NCBI RefSeq assembly: GCF_000714715.1
Contig: NZ_JMFO01000012.1
Coordinates: 1 to 64,000, forward strand
Source: Candidatus Magnetobacterium casense
GTDB lineage: Bacteria > Nitrospirota > Thermodesulfovibrionia > Thermodesulfovibrionales > Magnetobacteriaceae
Length of the DNA: 64,000 nt
Direction: 5' to 3'
Both the position numbers and the translations under genes were made by a program. A model generated the notes under the pieces. That model had not been told where the DNA came from. It did not search any database and worked only from the letters and a program-made list of their open reading frames with translations. Positions 26,066 to 37,283 of the stretch are shown here, piece after piece (position 1 is the first letter of the stretch; each line of letters begins with the position of its first letter).

Positions 26066-26089
26066 GAGATGCTCCTTACATTCATAAGA

Positions 26090-28213
26090 TTATATGCGTT
26101 CGAGGTTGGCATACTTCAGGGCCAGACGCTTGATGCCAACGGTTGGGAAGCTGACGGTTACCTTTATGTCGTTTTCCTCGCCATAGCATTCACGGATGAT
26201 CCCTATGCCCCACTTGGGATGCCTGACACGGCAGCCCGTGTTATAGGGGAACTCCGTCGCTGGGGGCTTATCGATTTGAAATTTTGTGGAGATGTTTGCA
26301 GGGATTGGTTTTTTCTCTACCCAGAAGCAGCAGTCCTTGGGGATGTCGTTGAGGAATCTCGAGGGTTCCTGGTCCTGGAACTTTGTGTAGAGGCGTCTGC
26401 GTTTGGCTCCGGTCATAAACAGGATGTCCTTTGCCCTGGTCATTCCCATGTAGAACAGGCGTCTTTCTTCGTTGAGTTCCTCGGTGGTTTCGGTTGCCTT
26501 GAAGTAGGGCAGGAGGCCATCCTCCAGACCGGTTATGAACACTATCGAAAACTCAAGCCCCTTGACGTTGTGCAGGGTGGTCAGTGAGACATGCCCTCTG
26601 GTTACCACGTCGTCATTGAAGGTCGTAAGAGAGACGGTGTCAAGGAATAGCTCCAGGGGGGCCGTGCCATGCAGATACATCAGTTCCGATATGTTGTTGA
26701 GGCAGACCTCATCGAGTTTCTCTATGTAGCCGGTATGGGTGCCAATCAGCTTGATTGCATCATTGAGGGTGTTCAGTGGCGCATTTGAGATGGCCTCGAG
26801 GGTGTCTAGCAGTTTGGTGAGTCGCTCACGAGCTGTGGCACTGAGACCCTTTGAGGCAGTTAGTTGACGCATTGCCCTGTATATGCTTATGCCTTGACGT
26901 TTTGACTCGTTTTCAAGCCTGGTTATCGTGCTTAACCCTATGGCCCGTGATGACAGGCTCATTACGCGACGCATGCTTACGTTATCGTCCTTGTTGACAA
27001 TCAGCTTGAGATAGGCAATGAGGTCCTTTATTTCCTTTTTTTGATAAAAGCAGGCAGCCCCTATTATCTTAAACGGTATTCTTTCGTTTCTGAGTGCCTC
27101 CTCAAGGACACGACACTGGAGGTTTACACGGTAGAGGATGGCCATGTCTTCATATGAGCAACTGCCCTTGAGATACATGTCTTTGATGTTTTTGGCGACG
27201 TACTTGGCCTCCTCCTCCTCTGACATAAACCAGTAGTGACAGACCTTTTCGCCAATCCCCCTGTCGGTCCACAGGTCCTCTGAGGGGGGACAGTGGCTGT
27301 TGACAATGACGCTGTGTGAGACGCGGAGGATGTTTTCGGTACTCCGGTAGTTTTGTGTCAGGTTTATTATAGCGGTGGAAGGAAAGTCTGCTTCAAATTT
27401 GGTCAGGACGTTTTCATTTTCGCCACCCCTCATCTTATAGATGCTCTGGTCATAGTCACCGGCAACGAGTATGTTTGCCGCCGCACCACCCAGGAGCTTG
27501 AGAAACTGATATTGTGCAAAGTTAGTATCCTGGAACTCATCAACCAGGATGTAAGACAACTGTTGTTGATAGTGTTGCAGTACCTGGGGGTGTTCCTGGA
27601 AGAGTTTTATGGTGTATATGATCAGGTCGTCAAAGTCCATGGCGTTGGAGCGTCTCATCTCATCCTGGTAACGGACATAGACCTTGAGTAGTTTTTCGTC
27701 GAAGTCAAAGTTACTGGAACTGGAGGCCAGTTCATCGGGCAGCACCAGCGTAGACTTAAAGCACCCGATCTTTGTGACAATTCCGCGATAGAGGGCCTCG
27801 TAGAGCTTCATGTCGTTGAGGATGTGTCGGATGAGCTTACACTGGTCGTCGGCGTCGTAGATAACAAAGGTGTCTTTTAGTTCTGTAAGTTTTTGTTCCT
27901 TTCTCAGTATCCTGTTGCACAGTGAATAGAACGTACCGATCCAGGAGGCGCTGAGGTCTTGTGAAAGCAGATACGTGATTCGTTCTCTCATATCCATAGC
28001 GGCCTTGTTGTTAAAGGTCACTGCCATTATTGATCCGTATTTTTCCTTGTCTAATGAATAGAGATAAGCATACTTATAAGTCAATAGCTGTGTCTTACCA
28101 CTGCCGGCCCCGCCCAATACCAGCACAGGGGTATTGATTTGCTCCAATGCTGCCCTTTGTTGCCGATTAAGCGTATTTAACAAGAGATGTTCAGGCAAAA
28201 GATTTTCAGGCAT
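26090..28213 (-). CDS. UvrD/PcrA-type superfamily 1 DNA helicase
   Basis: The protein has 707 residues, close to PcrA/UvrD/Rep length. Motifs in order are LGGAGSGKTQLL (Walker A), MAVTFNNKAAMDMRERI, MDFDDLI, YILVDEFQDTN (Walker B), VAGDYDQSIYKMRG, INLTQNYRST, VSLTTLHNVKGLEFSIVFI and EERRLFYMGMTRAKD. The C-terminus ends in a tudor-like segment (GCRVRHPKWGIG), as in PcrA. It is likely used in nucleotide excision repair or replication restart. Walker A has the variant GGAGSGKT. It is 23 bases downstream of glmS. Confidence 0.92.
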   Translation of the reverse strand: MPENLLPEHLLLNTLNRQQRAALEQINTPVLVLGGAGSGKTQLLTYKYAYLYSLDKEKYGSIMAVTFNNKAAMDMRERITYLLSQDLSASWIGTFYSLCNRILRKEQKLTELKDTFVIYDADDQCKLIRHILNDMKLYEALYRGIVTKIGCFKSTLVLPDELASSSSNFDFDEKLLKVYVRYQDEMRRSNAMDFDDLIIYTIKLFQEHPQVLQHYQQQLSYILVDEFQDTNFAQYQFLKLLGGAAANILVAGDYDQSIYKMRGGENENVLTKFEADFPSTAIINLTQNYRSTENILRVSHSVIVNSHCPPSEDLWTDRGIGEKVCHYWFMSEEEEAKYVAKNIKDMYLKGSCSYEDMAILYRVNLQCRVLEEALRNERIPFKIIGAACFYQKKEIKDLIAYLKLIVNKDDNVSMRRVMSLSSRAIGLSTITRLENESKRQGISIYRAMRQLTASKGLSATARERLTKLLDTLEAISNAPLNTLNDAIKLIGTHTGYIEKLDEVCLNNISELMYLHGTAPLELFLDTVSLTTFNDDVVTRGHVSLTTLHNVKGLEFSIVFITGLEDGLLPYFKATETTEELNEERRLFYMGMTRAKDILFMTGAKRRRLYTKFQDQEPSRFLNDIPKDCCFWVEKKPIPANISTKFQIDKPPATEFPYNTGCRVRHPKWGIGIIRECYGEENDIKVTVSFPTVGIKRLALKYANLERI

Positions 28214-28236
28214 TACTTAACTCCTTGCATAATGGT

Positions 28237-30063
28237 TCATTCTACAGTGACGCTTTTTGCGAGATTTCTTGGCTGGTCTACGTCGCATCCCTTTATGACT
28301 GCCACGTGATAGGCCAGCAACTGCATAGGGACTGACATTATCACCGGATTAAGAAACACGTTTGAGGATGGTACCAGCAGGAACAGGTCCGCTAACTGTC
28401 TCACTGCCGGCTCATCGCTGTTTGAGACCACCACAGTCTTGCCGCCACGGGACTTAACCTCTTGTATGTTGGAGATGATCTTTTCGTATAACGCACCCTT
28501 TGATACCAGGATCACAACGGGGAGGTTTTCATCTATCAGGGCAATGGGGCCGTGTTTCATCTCTCCAGCCGGATAGCCCTCGGCATGGATGTAGGATATC
28601 TCCTTTAATTTCAGTGCCCCTTCCAGTGCTATAGGATAGAGGATACCCCTGCCCAGAAACAGGAATCCGCCTGCCTTGGATATCGTGCGTGCCATGTGTT
28701 CGATTTCGTGGTCGGACATCAGCACCTCTTCCAGGAGCGATGGCAGCGACAACAGGTCGTTTATCAGTTCAGCGGTATTGACCGCCGCCGGATTTCTGTT
28801 GCTTAGTCCCACAGCCAGCAGGTACAACGATACCAGTTGTGTGACAAAGGCCTTGGTCGATGCCACGCCGATCTCAGGGCCTGAGTGCGTGTAGAAGACG
28901 AAGTCCGCATCCCGTGCCGCTGTACTGCCAACGACGTTACAGATGGTCAGGGTTTTGGCCCCGGCTCGTTTGGCTTCTTTCATGGCGGCGAGCGTGTCTG
29001 CCGTCTCACCGGACTGCGTGATACTGATAAAGAGGGTCTTGGCGTCAACGAGCGGTTGCCGGTATCTGAACTCCGAGGCGATGTCAACCTCCACCGGGAT
29101 GCGGCAGAGTTGTTCGATCATGTACTTGCCGCAGAGGGCTGCGTGCCAGGAGGTGCCACAGGCCGTTATGCAGACCTTACTGATGCCGGATGTGAAATCC
29201 CGGTCAAAGCCGAACTCATAGAGGTTTGCCTCTGCGCGCTGGACGTTGACACGACCCGTTATCGTATCGGTGATTGCACGTGGTTGTTCGTATATTTCTT
29301 TGAGCATGAAGTGTCGGTAGCCGCCCTTTTCTGCCATCGAAGGCGACCACGTTATTGTCGTAGGTTTTTTGTATATGGCCTCCGAGCCGCTGTTGTTGAA
29401 GATCACACCTTCACGTGTCAGTATGGCCAGTTCGGAGTCGTCCATAAAGATCACATCACGGGTGTAGCTCAAAAAGGCCGGCACGTCAGAGGCAGCAAAG
29501 AACTCATCCTGACCAAGGCCAATCACAAGCGGGCTGTCCTTTTTGGCACAGATTATCTTGTCAGGTTCTTGTTTGTTAAGCACGCAGATGGCATAGGAGC
29601 CTCGTATCTGCTTGATTGCCGTGGATACGGCCTCCACAAACGGGTACCCTTCGGCGTAGTATCGGGCTATCAGGTGGCAGATAACCTCCGTGTCTGTATC
29701 GGAACTGAAGCGGACGCCTTTTTTTAACATGTCTGTCTTGAGTTCCATGAAGTTCTCTATGATCCCGTTGTGGACCAACGCTATGCCATCAACCATGTGC
29801 GGGTGTGCATTGTTTTCAGAGGGGCTGCCGTGAGTAGCCCAGCGCGTGTGACCGATGCCGGTGTTACTCTTGCCCTGGACGTCTCCTATCTTGTTGACCA
29901 GCTCGCCTATCTTGCCCTTGCAGCGCACGATGTTCAACGCCGCAGAGTCATCCATAAAAGCTATCCCCGCTGAGTCATACCCTCTGTATTCGAGTTTCTT
30001 CAGGCCATCAAGGATTAATTCTATTGCGTTGTTCCTGCCTGTGTATCCAATTATTCCACACAT
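28237..30063 (-). CDS. glmS: Glucosamine-fructose-6-phosphate aminotransferase
   Basis: The enzyme makes glucosamine 6-phosphate from fructose 6-phosphate and glutamine, the first step to UDP-GlcNAc for peptidoglycan and lipopolysaccharide. It has 608 residues, as usual. Cys2 in MCGIIGYTG is the glutaminase nucleophile, with HTRWATHG and ENAHPH nearby. Two SIS domains follow (ACGTSWHAALCGKYMIE, SQSGETADTL; GRGILYPIALEGALKLKE), and the C-terminus ends DQPRNLAKSVTVE. No glmS ribozyme was recognised upstream; only 60 bases separate it from glmU. Confidence 0.96.
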   Translation of the reverse strand: MCGIIGYTGRNNAIELILDGLKKLEYRGYDSAGIAFMDDSAALNIVRCKGKIGELVNKIGDVQGKSNTGIGHTRWATHGSPSENNAHPHMVDGIALVHNGIIENFMELKTDMLKKGVRFSSDTDTEVICHLIARYYAEGYPFVEAVSTAIKQIRGSYAICVLNKQEPDKIICAKKDSPLVIGLGQDEFFAASDVPAFLSYTRDVIFMDDSELAILTREGVIFNNSGSEAIYKKPTTITWSPSMAEKGGYRHFMLKEIYEQPRAITDTITGRVNVQRAEANLYEFGFDRDFTSGISKVCITACGTSWHAALCGKYMIEQLCRIPVEVDIASEFRYRQPLVDAKTLFISITQSGETADTLAAMKEAKRAGAKTLTICNVVGSTAARDADFVFYTHSGPEIGVASTKAFVTQLVSLYLLAVGLSNRNPAAVNTAELINDLLSLPSLLEEVLMSDHEIEHMARTISKAGGFLFLGRGILYPIALEGALKLKEISYIHAEGYPAGEMKHGPIALIDENLPVVILVSKGALYEKIISNIQEVKSRGGKTVVVSNSDEPAVRQLADLFLLVPSSNVFLNPVIMSVPMQLLAYHVAVIKGCDVDQPRNLAKSVTVE

Positions 30064-30123
30064 ATCTTCGTTCCTTTACCACTGTTATGGGTTTCTTCGG
30101 ACATCTTTCATCCTAATGATTTG

Positions 30124-31539
30124 TTAATTTATTTTTTCAACATTGGGGTGTTGCATCGCCTTTTGTTGCACAAGGTTCTTTTTGGCTGCCCACTGATGTA
30201 TGTTTTTCTGCCTGCCCCTGGCAACGGCAAGTGCATCATCCGGCACGTCGATGGTGATGGTTGAACCTGCGCCTACAAAGGCGTTTTCTCCTACCGTCAC
30301 GGGCGCCACAAGCTCTGTACCACTGCCGATAAACACGTTGTCTTTGATTACCGTCCTGTGTTTCTTTTTGCCATCATAGTTGCAGGTTATAGTCCCCGCT
30401 CCAATGTTCACGTCCCTGCCTAGCTGCGAGTCTCCGATATAGCTCAGGTGCGACACCTTGGTGTTGGCTCCGACTGTGGAGTTTTTTATCTCAACAAAGT
30501 TACCGACCTTTGCCTTGATTCCAACCACCGAACCCGGCCGTAAGTGTGCAAACGGTCCGATTGTTGCCTGTGCCTCTATCTCTGAGTTTTCAATTACGCT
30601 CGAGTTCTTTATTATAACATTATCACCGACAATCGTGTCTATAATAATCACTCCGGGATATATTGTACACCCCTGACCGATCTCCGTATGCCCCTCCAGG
30701 ATAACGTCAGGGTAGATGACCGTATCCATTCCAATGACCACATCGGGGGAAATCAGGATTGAGTCTATGTTCATCAGTGTCACCCCCTCGGCCATCCACC
30801 GTGCGGCAAGCCTCTGCTGCAGGAGCATCTGTGCCGCAAGCAGGTCTGCCCTGCTGTTGACACCAACAAACTCGGCCTCCTCTGCCATCAAGGCGGCCTC
30901 AACCCGTAAACCGGCTGAATTGCAGATGGCAACGATGTCGGTTAGGTAGAACTCGCCCTTTTTGGGGTTGCGTTCGATCTTGTCCAGGTATGACAGCGCC
31001 GTCCTTTCAAAGACGTATATGCCACTGTTTACCTCGGTGATTGTCTTTTCCTGGTCTGATGCGTCGTTTTCCTCTATTATGCCGGCTATGGTGCCATCGG
31101 GGTTTCTCTTTATCCGTCCGTATGAGCCGGGGATAGCGGCATTGAAGGTGATGAGGGTCAGGGCGTTATTGTGTGTAATGTGTTGCCCGATGAGGGCCTC
31201 CAGGGTTTCCGGCCTGATTAGTGGCACGTCTCCGGCAAGTACGAGCAGGTAGTCAAAATTCCCTCCGTTGACAATCAGAGCAGACTTAAGCGCATCTGCC
31301 GTGCCAAGTGGGGGATTTTGCCAGGCGATTGATGTTCCTGTGCCCTTGTACAGCGGCACGAGTGCCTCCGTGTGGGGGGATACCACGATGAGCGTTTTGT
31401 CTATGGCGTCTACGCCGTTTATGGCATCCGTTATGTAGTTTATTATGGGTTTACCCAGTATCTTATGGAGAACCTTGGGGGTGTTGGATTTCATTCGCTT
31501 CCCTAACCCCGCTGCCAGTACTACTGCATCAATTTTCAT
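30124..31539 (-). CDS. glmU: Bifunctional GlmU uridyltransferase/acetyltransferase
   Basis: This 471-residue enzyme acetylates glucosamine 1-phosphate and then forms UDP-GlcNAc. LAAGLGKRMKSNTPKVLH is the uridyltransferase signature, GDVPLIRPETL carries the metal Asp, and the C-terminal half is a left-handed beta-helix with GPFAHLRPGS, KVGNFVEIKNS, YIGDSQLG and NYDGKKKHRT, holding the acetyltransferase His. It is upstream of glmS in the same run, so the two enzymes of the pathway are made together. Confidence 0.96.
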   Translation of the reverse strand: MKIDAVVLAAGLGKRMKSNTPKVLHKILGKPIINYITDAINGVDAIDKTLIVVSPHTEALVPLYKGTGTSIAWQNPPLGTADALKSALIVNGGNFDYLLVLAGDVPLIRPETLEALIGQHITHNNALTLITFNAAIPGSYGRIKRNPDGTIAGIIEENDASDQEKTITEVNSGIYVFERTALSYLDKIERNPKKGEFYLTDIVAICNSAGLRVEAALMAEEAEFVGVNSRADLLAAQMLLQQRLAARWMAEGVTLMNIDSILISPDVVIGMDTVIYPDVILEGHTEIGQGCTIYPGVIIIDTIVGDNVIIKNSSVIENSEIEAQATIGPFAHLRPGSVVGIKAKVGNFVEIKNSTVGANTKVSHLSYIGDSQLGRDVNIGAGTITCNYDGKKKHRTVIKDNVFIGSGTELVAPVTVGENAFVGAGSTITIDVPDDALAVARGRQKNIHQWAAKKNLVQQKAMQHPNVEKIN

Positions 31540-31594
31540 CCTGTGCCTCTCTTTGCTGTTATGATGTCTTGGTTGCTGTAATCAAAAAGGATGT

Positions 31595-32671
31595 TTACGA
31601 CCTGAGTTCCACTTTACAATTGACCGTTATAATGCCCTTGCCCCTGAGAATTCTTATCGGTACGCTCTTACTGTTGCCGGCAGCAGACAGTGCCTTTGCT
31701 ATGTCCTGCATCGATGACACCTTGATTTCATTGACCTCGAGTATGACATCGCCTCCGAGGTAGATCACCGTGTCGCTGATCTCAACCGCCTTAAAGCCGC
31801 CCTTGATACCTGCCCTGTGTGCCGGGCTTCCCTTGATCACCTGTGAGACGAGTATGCCGTTGTCTACGGGCAGTTCCAGCGCACGAGCCAGTTTCTCCCA
31901 CAACGGTACTCCCACGATACCGATCCAGGGTTTTTTAACCTTGCCGTACTTGATGAGGTCTGGTACGAGCGCCTTGGCCGTATTGATCGGGACGGCAAAA
32001 CCGATCCCCACGCTGCCCCCCGATGGTGTAAAGATGGCGCTGTTGATACCGATCATCCTGCCGCTGGTATCGATCAGCGGACCGCCGGAGTTGCCCGGGT
32101 TGATTGGCGTATCGGTCTGGATGACGTTTTCCATGACCCTGCCACGGCCCGTAGTCAGAGGGCGACTCAGGGCGCTTATTATCCCCGTCGTCAGCGTTGA
32201 GTGTAGCCCAAAGGGGTTGCCTATGGCATAGACCCGCTGACCGACCTGGAGTTCGTCGGAGTTGCCAAGTTCCACGGCCTTAAACGATGCGGGGCTATCG
32301 CTTATGATTTTTATTACGGCAATGTCGTTATCGGGGTCTGCGCCTATGAACTTGGCGCGGTACTTCTTGCCGTCTGTCATTGTGATGTTTATTTCGGAGG
32401 CATCCTCTATGACGTGGGCGTTGGTAAGGACGTAGCCGTCGGGGCTGATGATGGAGCCGGAACCAGAACCCTTTTGAGGATAGATGGAAAAAAAGTCTTT
32501 TATTAACGTTGTTGTGGTAATATTGACAACCGAAGGGCTGTTTTGCTTGTATACTGTGACGTTGGTTTCTTCTTCCGGTGTCAGCCGACCACTGGCCTGT
32601 GATTGTTCGCATACGGACAATGTGACAAGCGGTAAAAAGATAACCGCCAACAGTATGGTTCTTACGCTCAT
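31595..32671 (-). CDS. HtrA/DegP-like periplasmic serine protease
   Basis: The protein has 358 residues, one protease and one PDZ domain. An N-terminal signal peptide (RTILLAVIFLPLVTLSVC) indicates export. The catalytic triad is His in LTNAHVIEDA, Asp in DPDNDIAVIKI and Ser in NPGNSGGPLID. A single PDZ domain (about 260-355; GILVSQVIKGSPAHRAG) makes it DegS-like rather than DegP-like in layout. It probably degrades or senses misfolded envelope proteins. It lies nine bases after yebC and 55 before glmU. Confidence 0.92.
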   Translation of the reverse strand: MSVRTILLAVIFLPLVTLSVCEQSQASGRLTPEEETNVTVYKQNSPSVVNITTTTLIKDFFSIYPQKGSGSGSIISPDGYVLTNAHVIEDASEINITMTDGKKYRAKFIGADPDNDIAVIKIISDSPASFKAVELGNSDELQVGQRVYAIGNPFGLHSTLTTGIISALSRPLTTGRGRVMENVIQTDTPINPGNSGGPLIDTSGRMIGINSAIFTPSGGSVGIGFAVPINTAKALVPDLIKYGKVKKPWIGIVGVPLWEKLARALELPVDNGILVSQVIKGSPAHRAGIKGGFKAVEISDTVIYLGGDVILEVNEIKVSSMQDIAKALSAAGNSKSVPIRILRGKGIITVNCKVELRS

Positions 32672-32680
32672 GGGTTCAAA

Positions 32681-33430
32681 CTATGCATCCGTCATCATGT
32701 CATCGGGCAGTTCGAAGTTTGCGTAGACGTTCTGCACGTCGTCGAGGTCTTCGAGGGCGTCTATGATTTTCATGTTTTGTTGCAGTGTGGCGGGATCGAC
32801 GTTTATATACGTGTTTGGGATCATGGTGATCTCACCGGAGGCGATTTTGATCCTGGCTTGTTCAAGGGCGGTTCTGACCTGCGCAAAGTCCTCTATGTGG
32901 GTGATGACGCCGTAGTGTTCTTCCTTTGGGTCATTTTTGACGTCGTCCACGCCGGCGTCAAGGACGATGCCCAGGAGTGAGTCTTCGCTGATTAGCTTTT
33001 TTTCGACCTCTATGTAGCCCCTCTTTTTGAACATCCACGCCACGCATCCGGACTCTCCGAGCGTGCCGCCGTTTTTCGTCAGGATGTGTCTGATCTCTCC
33101 GACGACCATGTTTTTATTGTCGGTGAGGACCTCGATTAGTATGGCAACCCCGCCGGGACCATAGCCCTCGTAGATGATGTCCTCGTAGTTTTGTCCGGAC
33201 AACTCCCCCGCGCCCTTTTGGATGGCACGCTTGACGTTATCCACGGGCATGTTTGCCATCTTTGCCTTTTCAACTGCGGTGCGCAGTCTGGCGTTGCCGT
33301 CAGGGTCTGGGCCACCCATCTTGGCCGCTATGGATATCTCCTTGACTATCTTGGAGAATACCTTCCCACGCTTTGAGTCCGTCGTTGCCTTTTTACGCTT
33401 TATTTGTGCCCACTTTGAATGCCCTGCCAT
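32681..33430 (-). CDS. yebC: YebC/PmpR/TACO1 family protein
   Basis: The protein has 249 residues, the standard size. The N-terminal [23 protein letters not shown] is the family signature, followed by [24 protein letters not shown] and [19 protein letters not shown]. Members were described as DNA-binding regulators, and more recent work links some to translation of proline-rich stretches. It is first in the reverse run yebC-htrA-glmU-glmS-uvrD-gatC, and upstream 33431-33618 is likely to hold its promoter. Confidence 0.94.
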   Translation of the reverse strand: MAGHSKWAQIKRKKATTDSKRGKVFSKIVKEISIAAKMGGPDPDGNARLRTAVEKAKMANMPVDNVKRAIQKGAGELSGQNYEDIIYEGYGPGGVAILIEVLTDNKNMVVGEIRHILTKNGGTLGESGCVAWMFKKRGYIEVEKKLISEDSLLGIVLDAGVDDVKNDPKEEHYGVITHIEDFAQVRTALEQARIKIASGEITMIPNTYINVDPATLQQNMKIIDALEDLDDVQNVYANFELPDDMMTDA

Positions 33431-33618
33431 TGCAAATCCCCCCGTCCTAATGCCTGTAAATATTTAACCGGCTATAATTACCCAATCGCCTATAAAAAAT
33501 GTTCATCCTGTATTTTATCACACCACCCAAAAAAAATAAAGGGCACAAAGAAGAAAGGACGCATCCGAATCAGTATATATCTTTTTAATAAAAGCCAATA
33601 TGGTATAATACAAGTATA

Positions 33619-36600
33619 ATGGAAGCAACAGCAGAGGAACTGTTTGAGCTGGCAGCCAGTGGTATAGCCATAGTTGGGTTGGATGGCCGATGGCAGAGGG
33701 TCAATCGGAGCCTGTGCCGGATGCTTGGCTATACATCGCAGGAGATGCTCGCTATGAACTTCCAGAGCATCACCCACCCCGACGATATGGAGGTTTCACT
33801 GGAGTATGCAAAGTGCGTCTTTGACGAGAGCGTACATACCATCAACTTTGAAAAGAGATACGTCCACAAGGATGGCCATGCCATCTGGGTTGAGCTAAAC
33901 ATCGCTGTAGTCAGGGATGCACAGAACCAACCCTCTTACTTTATAACCCAGGTACAGGATATCACCAGGCACAAGATGGCAAGAGAGGCGCTTTCAGAGA
34001 GCGAAAGGCGCTACCGCCAATTGGTGGAGATATCCCCCGACGCCATTGTTGTCCAGTGCAGTGGTATTATCGAGTTTGTCAATCCTGCCGGTATACAACT
34101 GCTTGGGGCTGCGCACGTTAACGTGTTTATCGGACAATCCCTCATGGACTTCGTCTATCCGCAATACAAGGAAGCGCTCCGTCAGCAGTTGCAGGAGGTC
34201 AACCAATGCCTCCGGCAGACTCTGCCGGTACAACTGCGCCTGATCAAGTTAGACGGTACCACCCTGTACGTTGAGGCCACATCTGCAGCCTTTCAGTACA
34301 ACGATAGCTCTTGTACGCTTACCGTTATGCACGACATCACTCAACACAAATATGCCGAAATGGCCACGCGCAGGTCCGAAGAACTCTATCGCACAATGGT
34401 GAGCAACTTCCCAAACGGTGCCGTCCTGCTCTTTGACAAACAGATGACCCTTAGCGTTGTCGATGGTCTGGGATTAAAGGACATGGGATATTCAAAAGAG
34501 AGCATGGAGGGTAAAAGCATCTGGGATGTCTTCCCTACCGATATATCCACCAGGTTGATGCCTAACTTTCGTGCTGCCCTGACAGGCAGGCCATCGCTCT
34601 CTGAACTGAACATCGGACAGCGCGTGTATCAGGTACGCACAATCCCCGTGAGAAACGAGTCAGGTGAAATCTACGCCGGTACGGCCGTGGCACAGGACAT
34701 CACCGATCGCAAGAAAATGGAGGAGTCCCTCAGAAAGGCACACGAAGAACTCGAAATAAAGGTCAAAGAACGCACGGCAGACCTGTTGTTTGCAAACGTT
34801 GCCCTCAAAAAAGAGATACAGGAGCGCAAACAGGTACAGGAGGCACTCGATGCGGAACGCAAGAGACTTTTCGGCGTACTTGACCTCCTGCCGGTCATCG
34901 TCTCATTGCACGGGCATGACTACAAGATACACTTTGCCAACAGGTATTTTAAGGAACACTTCGGAGACCCACAGACAGGGGCATGTTATCAGGTGATCCG
35001 ACAGCAGGAGGAAGTATGTCATGAGTGTATCCCCATGTGGGTATTAAAGACCAATGTCCCTGAACAGTGGCAGTGGACCAGACCCGGCACGGCCAGGGTA
35101 TACAATATGTACAACTATCCCTTCACAGATGTCGATGGCTCCCCGCTGGTGCTTAAGCTCGGCGTTGACATAACGGACATACACATGGCCGAAGAGCAGA
35201 TATCACGTCTGAATCGTGTCTATCACGTACTGAGCAGCATAAACGAGGCCATAGTACGTATCAGGGACAGGGATGCGTTATTTCATCAGACATGCAAAAT
35301 TGCCGTTGACCATGGAGCCTTCAGACTGGTGTGGATTGGACTGTTTGACCAACAGCACAGCAATATCACACCCGTTGCCTGTTTTGGCACCTCCTGCATT
35401 GACATGGAACGGATCAAGATGACAAACAAAAACATCATGCGCGGATGCAATATCCTCTGGCAGAACATCCTGGCAGGTATGAACTTCATCTGCAACGATA
35501 TACAGAACAACGAGTGTGTTCGCATACAGAAGTACGAGGCCATTGAGCGTGGGTACAATTCCATGGCGGCATTTCCGCTTAAAATTGAGGGCAATATAAC
35601 AGGGGCCATCATGCTGTACTCAAGCGAACGCCAATTTTTCAAGGACAAGGAGGTTCAACTGCTTTCTCAACTGGCTGAGGACATCTCCTTTGCCCTGGAG
35701 TTCATGGACAAGGAGCAACGCAACAGGGAGGCCAATGAGGTTATACGCAAACTGTCTCAGGCCGTACAGCAAAGCCCCATCACCGTCATTATCACGGACA
35801 CGCATGGGATCATAGAGTACGTAAATTCGAAGTTTACCGAAACCACAGGCTATACATCAGCGGAGGTTATAGGCCGGGAGGCAGACATTTTCCTGGGCAC
35901 TCCCATGTATGAGCGTGGCTTCGTCTGGGCCACCATAGAGGCCGGCGGACAGTGGCATGGGGTCTTGCACAACAGGCGTAAGAATGGCGACGTCTTCTAT
36001 GAACAGGCCACCATCACTTCCATAAAGGACCACGAGGGGGACATAACCCACTTTCTTGCCGTAAAAGAGGACATCACTGAGCACAAAAAACTGGAAGAAC
36101 AACTCCGTCAATCACAAAAAATGGAGGCCATAGGGCAACTGGCTGGTGGTGTTGCACATGACTTCAATAACATACTCTCTGCCATTATCGGTTACGGGTA
36201 TGTGCTGCAGTTGAAGCTCAAGGATAACGACCCCATACGGGCGTATGCCGACCAGATACTGACCGCGGCAGAGCGTGCCGTCAAGTTGATCAAGAGCCTG
36301 CTGACCTTCAGCCGCAAGGAGCACTTGCAGACCGAACCCGTGGATATTAACGAGGTGATCAGGGCATCTCATAAGATGCTCTCCAGGCTGATAGGTGAGG
36401 ACGTGGAGTTTGTGACGCGGCTCTTTGATGAGGAGCTTGTCATCATGGCCGATACCAATCAGTTGACGCAGGTCCTTATGAACTTTGCCACAAACGCCAG
36501 GGATGCCATGCCGCACGGGGGGATGTTCACCATAAGCACTGATATTGCAGAACTGGATAAGGCATTCTTCAACTCACATGGCTATGGCAGCGCGGGCAGG

Positions 36601-37266
36601 TATGCGCTAATGACCGTCTCGGACACCGGCTCGGGGATGAGTGATGAGGTCAAGGACAAGCTGTTTGAGCCGTTTTTTACAACCAAGCCACCCGGCAAGG
36701 GTACGGGGCTGGGGCTTTCCATCGTCTATGGCATAGTGAAGCAGCACGGGGGGTACATAACCGTATATTCTCATCCCTCTATGGGGGTTACGTTCAAGGT
36801 GTATTTTCCGCTGGTTGAGGCCTGTATTGCAAGTCATCAGAGGGCTGTTGAGCAGTTTCCGGTAAAAGCTCGGGGGTATCAGGAAGCAGGAAAGACCATG
36901 GAGACGATACTCGTTGCCGAGGACGATGCAGAGTTCAGGCGAATATTAAGGGAAATCCTACAGGACGTCAGCTACAACGTGATTGAGGCCATAGACGGCA
37001 CAGATGCCGTAGAGAAGTTCACGACAACCAAGGGCGATATCGATCTGCTCATATTTGATGTCATCATGCCACGGAAAAACGGCATAAGTGCATACGAGGA
37101 GATAAGTGCGCTAAGACCCGATATAAAGGCCCTATTTCTCAGCGGTTACACCTACGACGTTATATTACAAAAGGGCATCATAGACAAGACCCACCACTTC
37201 ATATCAAAGCCCGTCTCCCCCAAAGACCTGCTGAAAAAGGTCAGAGAAGTACTAGATTCCCCCTGA
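33619..37266 (+). CDS. Hybrid sensor histidine kinase, multi-PAS/GAF with receiver
   Basis: This 1215-residue soluble kinase has no membrane segment. Domains in order: PAS (about 5-120), PAS (125-245), PAS (255-365), a coiled coil (375-420), PAS (420-520), GAF (535-690), PAS (705-825), HisKA with the phospho-acceptor His in [14 protein letters not shown] (near 846), HATPase with [26 protein letters not shown] and [15 protein letters not shown], and a C-terminal receiver with Asp in [12 protein letters not shown] (near 1148). The PAS/GAF row suggests cytoplasmic signals such as redox, ligands or light. No output partner is adjacent, although the REC-GGDEF protein at 56831 is a possible one elsewhere. 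Confidence 0.92.
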   Translation: MEATAEELFELAASGIAIVGLDGRWQRVNRSLCRMLGYTSQEMLAMNFQSITHPDDMEVSLEYAKCVFDESVHTINFEKRYVHKDGHAIWVELNIAVVRDAQNQPSYFITQVQDITRHKMAREALSESERRYRQLVEISPDAIVVQCSGIIEFVNPAGIQLLGAAHVNVFIGQSLMDFVYPQYKEALRQQLQEVNQCLRQTLPVQLRLIKLDGTTLYVEATSAAFQYNDSSCTLTVMHDITQHKYAEMATRRSEELYRTMVSNFPNGAVLLFDKQMTLSVVDGLGLKDMGYSKESMEGKSIWDVFPTDISTRLMPNFRAALTGRPSLSELNIGQRVYQVRTIPVRNESGEIYAGTAVAQDITDRKKMEESLRKAHEELEIKVKERTADLLFANVALKKEIQERKQVQEALDAERKRLFGVLDLLPVIVSLHGHDYKIHFANRYFKEHFGDPQTGACYQVIRQQEEVCHECIPMWVLKTNVPEQWQWTRPGTARVYNMYNYPFTDVDGSPLVLKLGVDITDIHMAEEQISRLNRVYHVLSSINEAIVRIRDRDALFHQTCKIAVDHGAFRLVWIGLFDQQHSNITPVACFGTSCIDMERIKMTNKNIMRGCNILWQNILAGMNFICNDIQNNECVRIQKYEAIERGYNSMAAFPLKIEGNITGAIMLYSSERQFFKDKEVQLLSQLAEDISFALEFMDKEQRNREANEVIRKLSQAVQQSPITVIITDTHGIIEYVNSKFTETTGYTSAEVIGREADIFLGTPMYERGFVWATIEAGGQWHGVLHNRRKNGDVFYEQATITSIKDHEGDITHFLAVKEDITEHKKLEEQLRQSQKMEAIGQLAGGVAHDFNNILSAIIGYGYVLQLKLKDNDPIRAYADQILTAAERAVKLIKSLLTFSRKEHLQTEPVDINEVIRASHKMLSRLIGEDVEFVTRLFDEELVIMADTNQLTQVLMNFATNARDAMPHGGMFTISTDIAELDKAFFNSHGYGSAGRYALMTVSDTGSGMSDEVKDKLFEPFFTTKPPGKGTGLGLSIVYGIVKQHGGYITVYSHPSMGVTFKVYFPLVEACIASHQRAVEQFPVKARGYQEAGKTMETILVAEDDAEFRRILREILQDVSYNVIEAIDGTDAVEKFTTTKGDIDLLIFDVIMPRKNGISAYEEISALRPDIKALFLSGYTYDVILQKGIIDKTHHFISKPVSPKDLLKKVREVLDSP

Positions 37267-37283
37267 AGAACAACAAGGAAGGC

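Noticed and set aside
28885-29727. 280-codon open frame antisense to glmS
   Set aside because: glmS is conserved end to end here; the antisense frame has no recognisable domain.
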